Assembly: GCA_903870305.1 (NCBI GenBank)
Contig: CAIQCM010000112.1
Location: 1 to 15,311, forward strand
Reading direction: 5' to 3'
Length of the DNA stretch: 15,311 nucleotides
Source of the DNA: an uncultured bacterium
GTDB lineage: Bacteria > Patescibacteriota > Patescibacteriia > CAIQCM01
Below the pieces are notes generated by a model. The model saw only the letters and a list, made by a program, of their open reading frames with translations. It did not search any database and was not told where the DNA came from. Positions 1-8,752 of this stretch are shown one piece after another. A program made the position numbers and the translations under genes. The first letter of the stretch is position 1. Each line of letters begins with the position of its first letter.

Positions 1-95
1 CATTAATTGGGAGCCACAGCAAATGTCTTTGCGAACACGTTTAAATTTGTATCTTTAGACATGAAAAGACATGAACTTTTTTCGCATACGATGAT

Positions 96-179
96 CGGAT
101 TTGCATTGATCAGGCGAAATCCGTTTTCCGTAAAGTTATCAACATCGATTTATTTCGACCTCAACACATCGGATTTCGC
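96..179. repeat. Inverted repeat upstream of the S1 promoter
   Basis: GCGAAATCCG (114-123) is perfectly inverted as CGGATTTCGC (170-179), and a third partial copy, CGGATTT, lies at 96-102. The right arm ends 18 bp before the -35 box of the S1 gene promoter, so it could be a regulator site or part of an upstream hairpin. The rest of 1-197 is AT-rich with no convincing gene. A 46-codon reading frame from ATG 61 ends inside the -35 box and looks accidental. Confidence 0.45.
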
Positions 180-197
180 GGAAGGAATGGCGGACTT

Positions 198-226
198 TTG
201 ACAAGAAAGCGGCTTTTCTATATACT
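198..226 (+). promoter_or_regulatory. Sigma70-type promoter of the S1 gene
   Basis: TTGACA (198-203) and TATACT (221-226) are separated by exactly 17 bp, close to the housekeeping sigma consensus. Transcription should start near 233, giving a leader of about 73 nt before ATG 306. This placement also argues against the TTG at 198 as a start codon, because that triplet is the first half of the -35 box. Confidence 0.88.
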
Positions 227-245
227 GCTCACACGTTTAATTCAT

Positions 246-284
246 CCCTCCGCCTTTGGCGGAGGGGCTCTCCGCCAAAGGCGG
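246..284 (+). promoter_or_regulatory. Structured 5' leader of the S1 gene, two alternative folds
   Basis: CCCTCCGCC (246-254), TTT loop, GGCGGAGGG (258-266) forms a perfect 9-bp stem. A second short stem is CCGCC (272-276), AAA, GGCGG (280-284). The 13-nt core of the first element (250-262) is also the exact reverse complement of the second element (272-284), so the RNA could fold either as two small hairpins or as one long one. The structure ends 21 nt before ATG 306, and no SD follows it. Regulation is inference. Confidence 0.6.
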
Positions 285-305
285 GTGGCTAAGTTTCCAC
301 TAGTT

Positions 306-1409
306 ATGGAAGCTTCAAAACAAACTTTTACCGAACTGTTGGAGGAAAAATCATTCCTAAACGTTCCCAAGATCGGGGACATCGTGAAGGGTACGATCGT
401 CGCCATCACGAAAAACGAGGTCAAAATAGACATCCCGGGATTCCGCACCGGCGTTGTCCGCGGACCCGAACTCAAGGATGAGTCGGGCATGTACGACGCG
501 CTCAAAGTGGGCGACGAGGTCGAAGCGACGGTGGTGGGCGCCGAGAACGAGAACGGCGACCTTGAATTGTCATTCCGCTTTGCCGGACACCTCCGCGCCT
601 GGGAGACCGTCCGCGAGCTCATGCAAAAGCGCGAAAAGCTCACTGTGCGCATCTTGGAAGCCAACAAGGGCGGCATGCTCGTGCGCGTGAACCACATCCA
701 AGGATTCCTTCCGGTTTCCCAGCTTTCGCCCGACCATTACCCGCGCGTTTCCGGCGGCGAGAAGAACAAGATCTTGGAAAAGCTGCGCACCTACGTCGGC
801 GAGGACTTCGTGGTCCAAGTGATCGACGTTAACGAACAAGAACGCAAGCTGATCGTTTCCGAGAAATCCATTTGGGAAGAGGATCAGAAAGAAGTACTGG
901 CCAAATTCAAGGTGGGCGACATTGTCGAGGGCGACGTCGTCGCGCTCGCCGAGTTCGGCGCCTTCATCCGCTTCGACGGCCTCGAGGGACTCGCGCACAT
1001 TTCCGAACTCGCCTGGCAGCGCATCGACCACCCGCGCGACGTTCTCACGATGGGGCAAAAGGTGAAAGCGCAGATCATCAACGTCGAGGGCTCGAAGATA
1101 TTCTTGTCGCTTAAGCGCCTTGTCGACGATCCGTGGAAGAATGTCACCGACCGTTATCACATCGGGCAGATCGTCCGCGGCAAAATCATCAAAGCCAATC
1201 CGTTCGGATTCTTCGTCGAGCTCGACACCGACATCCACGGACTCGCCCACATCAGCGAACTTTCGTCCAAACCGATCAAAGAGCCGACCGAGGCCGCGAA
1301 GATCGGCGACGAACTCGCCTGGAAGATCGTCTCGATCGAACCGGAGCAGCACCGCCTCGGCCTTTCGCTCAAAGCGATGGAAGCGGCCGACGAGGGCGAA
1401 AAGAAATAA
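306..1409 (+). CDS. rpsA: Ribosomal protein S1-type, four S1 domains
   Basis: A 367-residue protein made of four OB-fold S1 RNA-binding domains at about 22-91, 108-187, 201-270 and 285-356. Domains 3 and 4 carry the typical core (FGAFIRFDGLEGLAHISEL and a similar FGFFVELD...GLAHISELS). S1 binds mRNA on the 30S subunit and melts structure near start codons; four-domain forms are usual outside Proteobacteria, where six is the rule. I place the start at ATG 306, because the upstream in-frame TTG at 198 is the -35 box and the intervening codons encode the GC hairpin of the leader. No SD precedes ATG 306. The highly charged C-terminus (DEGEKK) ends 64 nt before ftsH, so the two may be partly co-transcribed. 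A specialised S1-domain protein rather than the ribosomal one is possible but less likely. Confidence 0.9.
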   Translation: MEASKQTFTELLEEKSFLNVPKIGDIVKGTIVAITKNEVKIDIPGFRTGVVRGPELKDESGMYDALKVGDEVEATVVGAENENGDLELSFRFAGHLRAWETVRELMQKREKLTVRILEANKGGMLVRVNHIQGFLPVSQLSPDHYPRVSGGEKNKILEKLRTYVGEDFVVQVIDVNEQERKLIVSEKSIWEEDQKEVLAKFKVGDIVEGDVVALAEFGAFIRFDGLEGLAHISELAWQRIDHPRDVLTMGQKVKAQIINVEGSKIFLSLKRLVDDPWKNVTDRYHIGQIVRGKIIKANPFGFFVELDTDIHGLAHISELSSKPIKEPTEAAKIGDELAWKIVSIEPEQHRLGLSLKAMEAADEGEKK

Positions 1410-1413
1410 AAAA

Positions 1414-1450
1414 TATGATATGGTAATGGGGTCCCGCCACGGCGGGGCCC
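1414..1450 (+). promoter_or_regulatory. Candidate -10 box and leader hairpin of ftsH
   Basis: TATGAT (1414-1419) directly after the S1 stop codon could be a -10 box, but no good -35 is seen 17 bp upstream. It is followed by a GC-rich stem, GGGTCCCGC (1429-1437) with GCGGGGCCC (1442-1450), 9 pairs including one G-U and a four-base loop. No T-run follows, so it is not a terminator. It stands 23 nt before ATG 1474. Confidence 0.5.
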
Positions 1451-1473
1451 TCTTACTTATGGAAAGCAACCCT

Positions 1474-3309
<1,836 letters not shown>

Positions 3310-3327
3310 TAACATCGATCGTCATAT

Positions 3328-3354
3328 AAAAACCAAGGATATGCCTTGGTTTTT
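3328..3354 (+). terminator. Intrinsic terminator after ftsH
   Basis: AAAAACCAAGG (3328-3338), loop ATATG, CCTTGGTTTTT (3344-3354): an 11-bp stem ending in five T, 19 nt after the ftsH stop codon. The symmetric A and T tracts make it potentially bidirectional. Confidence 0.85.
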
Positions 3355-3360
3355 AGTTTG

Positions 3361-3369
3361 TGGTATAAT
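3361..3369 (+). promoter_or_regulatory. Extended -10 promoter for the membrane protein gene
   Basis: TGGTATAAT is a perfect extended -10 element (TG-N-TATAAT), which can act without a good -35, and none is seen. It begins 7 nt after the ftsH terminator. Transcription should start near 3376, leaving a leader of about 26 nt before ATG 3402. Confidence 0.75.
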
Positions 3370-3401
3370 AACTGACTACTTTAATTTCGCACCTTTGCTC
3401 T

Positions 3402-4412
3402 ATGCGCGCATCAACCATAAAAGAAGGAACGCTTTATCGCGACATTGTCCGCGGCGCGTTTGAAATTGCTTGGCGACGGCGCGAGCTGCTGCCGCTTGGC
3501 TTTTTGGCGTCGCTCCTTATGATGAACGGCGGCGCTTTCGAATTCATCATTCGCGCCATCTACAAAATATCAAGCGGCGATCCTTACGCCGGCGGCGCGG
3601 CGAATGCTCTCGCCGTGTTTAATGCTCTCATGGCGGGCGACGCGGCCGGTCGCATGAGCGTCTTCTTCTCGCTCCTCGTCTTTCTCGCCGTCTTTGCGCT
3701 CGTCGTTCTTGTCGCCGCTTCCGCTTCGGGCGCGCTCCTCCAAACCATCGCCCGCCGCGCGAAAACAAAAACGCGGTCAATGGGCCGGGCCTTCGCGGGC
3801 GGCGCCGCGCATGTCGGGCAACTTGTCTTGACCCAGCTTGTCGGACGCACCGTGATCTTTGCGGCCTTCGTGCTGGCCGCGCTCGGCGTTTACTCCTCGA
3901 TCGACGGACGCTTTGGCATTGCGGTCGGCGTCATTCTCTTCGTCATCTTCGCGCTTGTCGCGCTCATCGTTTCCTTCCTCATGATGATGACAAATGCCGG
4001 CATCATGATCGGGAATGAGCGTTGGGTGAACGCCGCTCACGACGCTTTCCGTTTCTTAAAGCGCCACTGGCTCGTTTCACTCGAGATGATCGGGCTCGTC
4101 TTTCTTGCGACGGTCGCTTCCACCGCCCTCATCCTCGCCGCCCTCGCCGTCGTAATCGCGCCGTTCACTCTTATCCTGCTCGCGCTTTCGGCCCTTCACG
4201 CAACCGCTATTATCGCTGTCACGACTTTCATCTTCGGCGCACTCGGACTTTTTATCGTGCTCATTGGCGGATCGATGCTCGCGGTTTTCGAACATGCGGC
4301 ATGGGCATTGCTCTACACCCGTCTTGCCGATCACTCCGCCATTTCAAAACTCGAACGCCTTTGGGAAAAACTGAAGAACATGAGAAAGCATGCCCGACCT
4401 CGCCGACGCTAA
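3402..4412 (+). CDS. Polytopic membrane protein of unknown function
   Basis: A 336-residue hydrophobic protein with about six membrane spans (roughly 28-48, 86-110, 138-160, 172-198, 225-255, 260-300), a basic cytoplasmic N-terminus (about 1-27), and a basic C-terminal tail (MRKHARPRRR). The topology and length recall the uncharacterised multi-span proteins common in Parcubacteria and the membrane domains of DUF975 or glycerophosphodiesterase-membrane type, but I see no catalytic motif and assign no function. ATG 3402 fits the promoter at 3361-3369. There is no SD. Its last 23 bp overlap the next gene, so the two are probably translated together. Confidence 0.85.
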   Translation: MRASTIKEGTLYRDIVRGAFEIAWRRRELLPLGFLASLLMMNGGAFEFIIRAIYKISSGDPYAGGAANALAVFNALMAGDAAGRMSVFFSLLVFLAVFALVVLVAASASGALLQTIARRAKTKTRSMGRAFAGGAAHVGQLVLTQLVGRTVIFAAFVLAALGVYSSIDGRFGIAVGVILFVIFALVALIVSFLMMMTNAGIMIGNERWVNAAHDAFRFLKRHWLVSLEMIGLVFLATVASTALILAALAVVIAPFTLILLALSALHATAIIAVTTFIFGALGLFIVLIGGSMLAVFEHAAWALLYTRLADHSAISKLERLWEKLKNMRKHARPRRR

Positions 4413-5025
4413 ACCGACCGAGCATCTGGTGCGCGTAGTCCGCGAGCGCGATGGCGCGCCGGCGCTCGAATGCGACTGGGCGCTCATCCGCCTCGAGCCC
4501 GAGAGCGGCAACGCCGTTTGCGAACGCGATGAACTACGCATCATCTGCCCCCGTCAAGAATTCACTTCGCTTAATTTTCCCGGTTCCGACGACCTCTGGA
4601 CGATCGTTTGCGCGCCCGATACTGAGCTCGCGAAAGCCAGAGACGCCTGGACCAAACTCGACCTGCAAAGCGTGATGAGTGCGCTCGTGAAATACGCCCG
4701 CACGCTCGACCCGATATTTACCGGTGCGCAAACGGCCGCCGACATTGCTCAAAAGACCGCCGAGACCGAGACCCTTTGCCGACACTCGATGGATATACTG
4801 CACCTCGAGATCAAACGGGCGCGCGGCGAATATGACCGGTTTGTCGCCCGGACCGCTTGGGAGAACGATGAAAAAGACCACCTGCTTTCAAAAGTGCGCG
4901 AACTCGAAGACAAATGCGCCGCCCGCGCATATCGATGTGAAAATCAACTGCCGATCTGGCGCCGGCTGTGCGCCGCGCTCGAAGCCGTAGAGGCAGCTAG
5001 CCGCAACACCGCCGCATCGCCTTAA
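4390..5025 (+). CDS. Hypothetical protein with C-terminal coiled coil
   Basis: A 211-residue soluble protein I do not recognise. The first 90 residues are mixed and acidic; from about 95 to 200 it is mostly charged helix (including EIKRARGEYDRF and KVRELEDKCAARAYRCENQ), which suggests a coiled coil. It starts inside the end of the upstream membrane protein gene (23-bp overlap, different frame), and its TAA stop is in the loop of the terminator hairpin at 5015-5037. Both points support a real gene and an operon. A cytosolic partner of the membrane protein is plausible but only inferred. Confidence 0.75.
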   Translation: MPDLADAKPTEHLVRVVRERDGAPALECDWALIRLEPESGNAVCERDELRIICPRQEFTSLNFPGSDDLWTIVCAPDTELAKARDAWTKLDLQSVMSALVKYARTLDPIFTGAQTAADIAQKTAETETLCRHSMDILHLEIKRARGEYDRFVARTAWENDEKDHLLSKVRELEDKCAARAYRCENQLPIWRRLCAALEAVEAASRNTAASP

Positions 5026-5037
5026 GGCGATGTTTTT
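5015..5037 (+). terminator. Intrinsic terminator containing the stop codon of the upstream gene
   Basis: CATCGCC (5015-5021), loop TTAA, GGCGATG (5026-5032), then five T. The loop holds the TAA stop (5023-5025) of the coiled-coil gene. The end of the T-run merges with the extended -10 of the next promoter. Confidence 0.75.
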
Positions 5038-5045
5038 GTTATACT
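5037..5045 (+). promoter_or_regulatory. Extended -10 promoter of the PilB-type gene
   Basis: TG (5037-5038), one base, TATACT (5040-5045) is an extended -10 element. The -35 region would lie within the terminator stem and is poor. Transcription should start near 5052, at the first base of the repeat-rich leader. Confidence 0.65.
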
Positions 5046-5050
5046 GCCCG

Positions 5051-5131
5051 CATGAAGCATGGAACATGGAACACGTATCATTCCGGTCGAGCACGGCTCG
5101 ACAAGAATGTTTCATGCTTCATGATTCATGT
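5051..5131 (+). repeat. Leader of 7-bp repeats forming a long hairpin
   Basis: The left arm has three 7-bp units, ATGAAGC, ATGGAAC, ATGGAAC (5052-5072). The right arm has TTCATGC, TTCATGA, TTCATGT (5111-5131). The segments 5051-5066 and 5108-5123 pair over 16 bp with one G-U. Inside is a perfect stem, GTCGAGC (5086-5092) and GCTCGAC (5096-5102). The hairpin ends 20 nt before ATG 5144 and would occupy almost the whole leader. Confidence 0.7.
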
Positions 5132-5143
5132 TCCATAATCTTT

Positions 5144-6865
5144 ATGTCTGACACTCAATCCATCGAAGACCTGATCGGCAAAAAAACCTCGGAGCAGGGG
5201 GCGAAAAAACTCGCCTCCGAACGCATGCCCGCGGAAAAATTCGCCGAGCGCATAAGCGACATCCGCATTAAGGAAAAAGAGGTCGAGACGGCGCGTGCGG
5301 CCGCGGCGATCAATATCCCCTATACCGACCTTTCGGGATTCCCAATAAGCCCCGAGGCCATTTCATCGATCCCTCGGGATCAAGCGACAAAATCTAAAGT
5401 TGTCTGTTTCGTCAACACCGGCACCGAGATCCGTGTGGGGGCCATCGACCCGTCGCTTCCCGAGATCGAAGAAATTCGTTATCAGCTTGCAGAACGGACG
5501 CACGCAAACGCCGCCGTATACATGGTCTCCGAGCATTCGTTCGAAAGCGCCCTGCGCATTTACGATACTCTGCCATCGATCCGCCAAATAACCAAAGGCG
5601 TGACCATTTCCGAAGAAGACATCAAGCGCTTTACCGACATTCATTCGTTCGACCGCTTGCAGGCCGCCCTTGCCGGCGCATCGGTCACCGACATTGTGGT
5701 CATTCTGGTGGCCGCTGCGCTCAACACCCGCTCGTCCGACATCCACGTCGAGGCCGAAGAAAAAACGATCGCCGTCCGCTTTAGGATCGACGGCATTTTA
5801 ACGAAAGTCGCCGCCATTCCCGGCGCCGAATGGGTGCGAATGATCTCGCGCGTCAAACTCATTTCCGGATTAAAGATCAACGTGACCGACCAGCCGCAGG
5901 ACGGACGGTTCACCATTTCGCTTGGCAAAGAAAAGATCGAGGTGCGCGTTTCCACCATCCCCACCGCCTACGGCGAATCGGTTGTCATGCGATTACTCCG
6001 CTCAAGCGCGACGGGAATAAAACTCGAGTCCCTTGGCATGCGCGCGCCCTACGACGAGATCTTGAAAGCGCAGATCCAGCGACCGAACGGCATGATCATC
6101 ACAACCGGTCACACCGGAAGCGGCAAAACCACGACCCTTTACGCCATCCTCTTGACGCTTAACACCCCAGACGTAAAGATCATTACCCTCGAAGACCCTG
6201 TTGAATACAAACTCGAAGGCATTGCCCAGTCCCAGATCGACCACACCAAGGACTATACCTTTGCGAAAGGCCTGCGCTCCATCCTTCGCCAAGACCCCGA
6301 TGTCATCATGGTCGGCGAAATTCGCGACCTGGAAACGGCCGAGACGGCGATCCAAGCCGCGCTGACCGGCCACTTGCTGCTGTCCACCATCCACACGAAT
6401 GACGCCGCCGGCGCCATCCCCCGTTTCATGTCGATGGGCGTTAAGCCCTTCTTGCTCGCGCCGGCGCTTAATTGCGTCATCGGCCAGCGCTTGTGCCGCA
6501 CCATCCACGACAAATGCAAAGAGGAAACAAAACTCGACGACGAAACGCTCGCGAGAGTTAAAAAAACCCTAGCCGACATTTCGCCAAAGTCGGGTGTAAA
6601 GGTCGACCTTGATAAGATCAAGTTCTTCCATGGCAAGGGCTGCGACGAATGCAACGGCATTGGCTACAAAGGCCGCATTGGCATTTACGAAATTTTGGCG
6701 ATGAGTCAGGACATTGAAAAAGTCATTCTTTCAGGGAACGTCTCCGAGTACCAAATGCGCGACATTGCCAAAGCCGCCGGCATGATCACCATGGCCCAAG
6801 ACGGCATTTTGAAGGCCTTGGACGGCTTAACCACCGTTGATGAAGTTTATAGGGTGGCGGAATAA
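5144..6865 (+). CDS. pilB: Type IV pilus / type II secretion assembly ATPase (PilB/GspE family)
   Basis: Cytoplasmic hexameric motor that powers pilin polymerisation or pseudopilus assembly. From ATG 5144 it has 573 residues: an N-terminal GspE/MshEN-type region (about 45-150), then the ATPase with Walker A GHTGSGKTT (322-330), Asp box ITLEDPVEY (347-355), Walker B DPDVIMVGEIRD (394-405) and His box TGHLLLSTIHTND (418-430). The C-terminal zinc module is C451, H455, C458, then C500 and C503; the usual CxxC of the first half appears here as HxxC. A longer in-frame reading from ATG 5030 would run through the terminator, promoter and hairpin, so I reject it. No other pilus genes are adjacent, so PilB versus GspE is not decided by context. 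Confidence 0.93.
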   Translation: MSDTQSIEDLIGKKTSEQGAKKLASERMPAEKFAERISDIRIKEKEVETARAAAAINIPYTDLSGFPISPEAISSIPRDQATKSKVVCFVNTGTEIRVGAIDPSLPEIEEIRYQLAERTHANAAVYMVSEHSFESALRIYDTLPSIRQITKGVTISEEDIKRFTDIHSFDRLQAALAGASVTDIVVILVAAALNTRSSDIHVEAEEKTIAVRFRIDGILTKVAAIPGAEWVRMISRVKLISGLKINVTDQPQDGRFTISLGKEKIEVRVSTIPTAYGESVVMRLLRSSATGIKLESLGMRAPYDEILKAQIQRPNGMIITTGHTGSGKTTTLYAILLTLNTPDVKIITLEDPVEYKLEGIAQSQIDHTKDYTFAKGLRSILRQDPDVIMVGEIRDLETAETAIQAALTGHLLLSTIHTNDAAGAIPRFMSMGVKPFLLAPALNCVIGQRLCRTIHDKCKEETKLDDETLARVKKTLADISPKSGVKVDLDKIKFFHGKGCDECNGIGYKGRIGIYEILAMSQDIEKVILSGNVSEYQMRDIAKAAGMITMAQDGILKALDGLTTVDEVYRVAE

Positions 6866-6877
6866 AAACCTTTGGGT

Positions 6878-6905
6878 AAGAACCAAGGACCAAGAACCAA
6901 ATTCC
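6878..6905. repeat. Four imperfect 7-bp tandem units after pilB
   Basis: AAGAACC, AAGGACC, AAGAACC, AAATTCC run head to tail 13 nt after the pilB stop. The first part can pair weakly with CCTTTGG at 6869-6875. No T-run follows, so no clear terminator of pilB is seen in 6866-6951. Confidence 0.6.
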
Positions 6906-6951
6906 AAAAAATGAATATGAATACTCAAAAAACCCATATTTGGCGGCATTT

Positions 6952-6980
6952 TTGACAATATTTCAGCATTAGTGTATATT
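6952..6980 (+). promoter_or_regulatory. Sigma70-type promoter of rplS
   Basis: TTGACA (6952-6957), 17-bp spacer, TATATT (6975-6980). Transcription should start near 6987, giving a leader of about 35 nt. Confidence 0.88.
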
Positions 6981-6991
6981 TTGAGCATTCC

Positions 6992-7010
6992 AGACCCCCG
7001 AGAGGGGTCT
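6992..7010 (+). promoter_or_regulatory. Leader hairpin of rplS
   Basis: AGACCCC (6992-6998), loop CGAGA, GGGGTCT (7004-7010) is a perfect 7-bp stem about five nt from the predicted 5' end. Only TTTATAAACCCT separates it from ATG 7022, with no SD. It is not followed by a useful T-run, so it is not a terminator. Confidence 0.7.
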
Positions 7011-7021
7011 TTATAAACCCT

Positions 7022-7450
7022 ATGACCGATACCAAAGATACAACTGAAGAAAAAAAGGAAGTTTCAGCCGAACCCATTTCGACCGAAGCTGTTGTTGAAG
7101 TTAAGAATGTTGATGAACCGAAAGCCGCAAAGAAACTTCGCTGGGCGATCAAGCCGGGCATGACCGTTAAGGTGCACCAGAAGATCCGCGAGATCACGCC
7201 TAAGGGCGAAGAAAAAGAGCGCGTGCAAATTTTCGAGGGCATTGTCCTAGGCATCCGCGGCGCCGGCGCTTCCAAAACCTTCACCGTTAGGAAGGAATCC
7301 TACGGCATCGGCGTTGAAAAGATCTTCCCCATGGACCTCCCGACCATCGTTAAAGTCGAACCCGTCCGCCAAGCCAAGTTCAAGCGCGCCAAACTTTACG
7401 GCATGAAGAATTACACCAAGAAACTCCGCGAAACGGCCATCAAGGGCTAA
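7022..7450 (+). CDS. rplS: 50S ribosomal protein L19
   Basis: L19 sits at the interface of the 30S and 50S subunits. The protein has 142 residues. The L19 domain covers about 39-142 with the family pattern: KPGMTVKVHQKIRE, VQIFEGIVLGIRG, TFTVRKESYGIGVEKIFP, and a basic C-terminus with KRAKLYGMKNY. The first 38 residues are an extra, acidic, low-complexity extension rich in Glu, Thr and Val and probably disordered; most bacterial L19 proteins start near the domain and have about 115 residues. ATG 7022 is the first start after the leader hairpin. The gene has its own promoter and a strong terminator. Confidence 0.96.
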   Translation: MTDTKDTTEEKKEVSAEPISTEAVVEVKNVDEPKAAKKLRWAIKPGMTVKVHQKIREITPKGEEKERVQIFEGIVLGIRGAGASKTFTVRKESYGIGVEKIFPMDLPTIVKVEPVRQAKFKRAKLYGMKNYTKKLRETAIKG

Positions 7451-7453
7451 CAA

Positions 7454-7486
7454 AAAAATCTCTCCGCCTTGGGCGGAGAGATTTTT
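7454..7486. terminator. Bidirectional terminator between rplS and the convergent gene
   Basis: An A-run leads into ATCTCTCCGCC (7458-7468), loop TTG, GGCGGAGAGAT (7472-7482), then a T-run. It works for rplS on the plus strand and for the converging minus-strand gene, whose stop codon is at 7489-7491. The core CTCCGCC/GGCGGAG is the same as in the S1 leader hairpin. Confidence 0.9.
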
Positions 7487-7488
7487 GT

Positions 7489-7926
7489 TTATACCACCTT
7501 AATCGTTACGTCTAACGGCAACTCTGCAACTGTCTTGAATTCTTCTTTGTCTTGCTTTATCTTAACAACCATTCTATATGACCCGCTAACCGTGACCGGA
7601 AAGCCATTTATCCGACTGCGCTGCCTCAAGCGTTTCGGCCCGATCGGCAAAACGACTTCGTTCTCGGAACCGGAATTAACAACGTTTCCCGGCGCGATGA
7701 TATCGATCTTGATCTTGAATCGCAGTTCTTTGCTTTTATCAATATCTTCAAAGAAACTTACGACTTCGAAATCGACCGGTATGACCGTCGGGTGACCATT
7801 ATTTTGATCACCATCTTTTGGTTTATAGTTAGTTTGGATGCCTTCAAGAACGTCAATTAAGCTGATATTATTGCTTTCGCTGTCAATTATCGAACGACGA
7901 CAGAGAATGGACCAAACATGTCTCAT
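7489..7926 (-). CDS. Small hypothetical protein, DUF6941-like
   Basis: A 145-residue protein. The N-terminus (WSILCRRSIIDSESNNISLIDVLEGI) resembles small uncharacterised proteins of the DUF6941 type, which start with a similar pattern; the rest alternates short beta-like stretches (FEVVSFFE, RFKIKIDII, YRMVVKIKQ, LDVTIKVV), suggesting a beta-sandwich. No catalytic motif, signal peptide or membrane span is visible. The start at 7926 has a weak upstream AGGG. It lies 44 nt downstream of the antitoxin gene on the same strand and could be the third gene of that operon. The region is more AT-rich than the flanking core genes. The family match is from memory and weak. Confidence 0.75.
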   Translation of the reverse strand: MRHVWSILCRRSIIDSESNNISLIDVLEGIQTNYKPKDGDQNNGHPTVIPVDFEVVSFFEDIDKSKELRFKIKIDIIAPGNVVNSGSENEVVLPIGPKRLRQRSRINGFPVTVSGSYRMVVKIKQDKEEFKTVAELPLDVTIKVV

Positions 7927-7970
7927 AATGATTATCCCTATATGTTTAATTAGCTGTTTTTGTTAATAAT

Positions 7971-8369
7971 CTAAGCATGATACTCAACCAAGTTTGGACA
8001 ACGTATACGGGCCCACTCCGTAAACGTTGATCTGGTTTCCGATTCTTTATTGTTGACACTAAGATTTTCTACCGACTCTACACCTTCCATGCATTTGAAT
8101 TTTGGAGGTATCAGGTCGGTTCCATATACGTCCGCGAGTTTTTTAAGAAAACTCAAACTCGGCAGGCGATCACCGCTTTCCGCTCTCGCAATACCCGATT
8201 GTTTTGTTTTCATTTTTTTAGCCAATTGCGCTTGGGTCATTTTTTTAGCAACCCGAGCGGCAATAAGAACCTTGGCAACTTCAAAAGCCAAATCGTACTT
8301 TTCGAATTCTTTTCTCAATTTCTCGTCCTTAAGGAATTCATTTTTGAATTTTTCGTAGTCCATATTCAT
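7971..8369 (-). CDS. higA: HigA-type antitoxin, XRE-family HTH
   Basis: A 132-residue protein with an XRE/Cro-like helix-turn-helix at about 34-88 (MTQAQLAKKMKTKQSGIARA and SLSFLKKLADVYG). In HigBA systems the antitoxin binds and inhibits the toxin and represses the operon by binding a palindrome in the promoter. It begins 18 nt after the toxin stop, in the toxin-first order usual for higBA. The start could be Met1 (8369) or Met3 (8363). A tail of about 42 residues after the HTH is longer than in many HigA proteins and may hold a toxin-binding segment. No SD is visible. Confidence 0.88.
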   Translation of the reverse strand: MNMDYEKFKNEFLKDEKLRKEFEKYDLAFEVAKVLIAARVAKKMTQAQLAKKMKTKQSGIARAESGDRLPSLSFLKKLADVYGTDLIPPKFKCMEGVESVENLSVNNKESETRSTFTEWARIRCPNLVEYHA

Positions 8370-8387
8370 GCAATTAATTTTATGCAG

Positions 8388-8717
8388 TTATATTTGTTTG
8401 GCACGATCTTGTACGAGCTCCAAATCCGGCCTTGGCGTCTTAAGTGATTTCTTATGGATCATGTGCAGGAGCCATAACTCTCGGCCGTCAAAATAACAGA
8501 ATATCCGAATAAATCCCTTGTAACGCTTTCTGATTTCGTGGATCGACGGCGTTGTACCGTGCATTTTTTCTAATACCGGCGGGCCAATCGCCAAACCGTT
8601 TTGCCCTACCAGATAAAGCGTCTTCAATATTTTATTTTGCGTTTTTACATCAAGTTGATCAATGGCCCTTTTAACCGGCGAATCGCCACGGCTGTCCCTC
8701 CAATACCTAATGTCCAT
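8388..8717 (-). CDS. higB: HigB-type toxin (RelE superfamily, phage Gp49-like)
   Basis: A 109-residue protein matching the Gp49-like HigB pattern: DSPVKRAIDQL near the N-terminus, the basic segment IHEIRKRYKGFIRIFCYFD (about 58-76), WLLHMIHKKSLKTP (about 82-95), and a terminal helix. Family members are ribosome-dependent mRNA interferases. The Arg/Lys/His-rich core supports an active toxin. It is the first gene of the operon, with a promoter at 8746-8774 and an operator 15 bp upstream of its start. No SD precedes ATG at 8717. Confidence 0.9.
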   Translation of the reverse strand: MDIRYWRDSRGDSPVKRAIDQLDVKTQNKILKTLYLVGQNGLAIGPPVLEKMHGTTPSIHEIRKRYKGFIRIFCYFDGRELWLLHMIHKKSLKTPRPDLELVQDRAKQI

Positions 8718-8732
8718 AAAGAGTTATTTAAC

Positions 8733-8752
8733 ATATAACAATATTGTTATAT
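8733..8752. promoter_or_regulatory. Perfect 20-bp palindromic operator of the toxin-antitoxin operon
   Basis: ATATAACAAT (8733-8742) is followed directly by its exact reverse complement ATTGTTATAT (8743-8752). The palindrome covers the -10 box and probable start site of the higBA promoter and ends 15 bp before the toxin start, the classic position for autorepression by the antitoxin HTH dimer. Confidence 0.85.

Noticed and set aside
7..201. Small plus-strand reading frame before the S1 gene
   Set aside because: No recognisable protein, no ribosome site, and its stop lies in the -35 box.
198..305. Longer S1 protein starting at TTG 198
   Set aside because: The TTG is part of the -35 box of a consensus promoter, and the added codons encode the leader hairpins.
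1120..1473. FtsH start far upstream, inside the S1 gene
   Set aside because: It would add over 100 low-complexity residues read from S1 codons; FtsH begins just before TM1.
5051..5131. CRISPR-like array
   Set aside because: Units are 7 bp with no spacers; there are no cas genes in the window.
5030..5143. PilB start at ATG 5030
   Set aside because: The added segment covers the terminator, the -10 box and the repeat hairpin.
7469..7795. Plus-strand reading frame opposite the small hypothetical gene
   Set aside because: It starts inside the bidirectional terminator and has no recognisable features.
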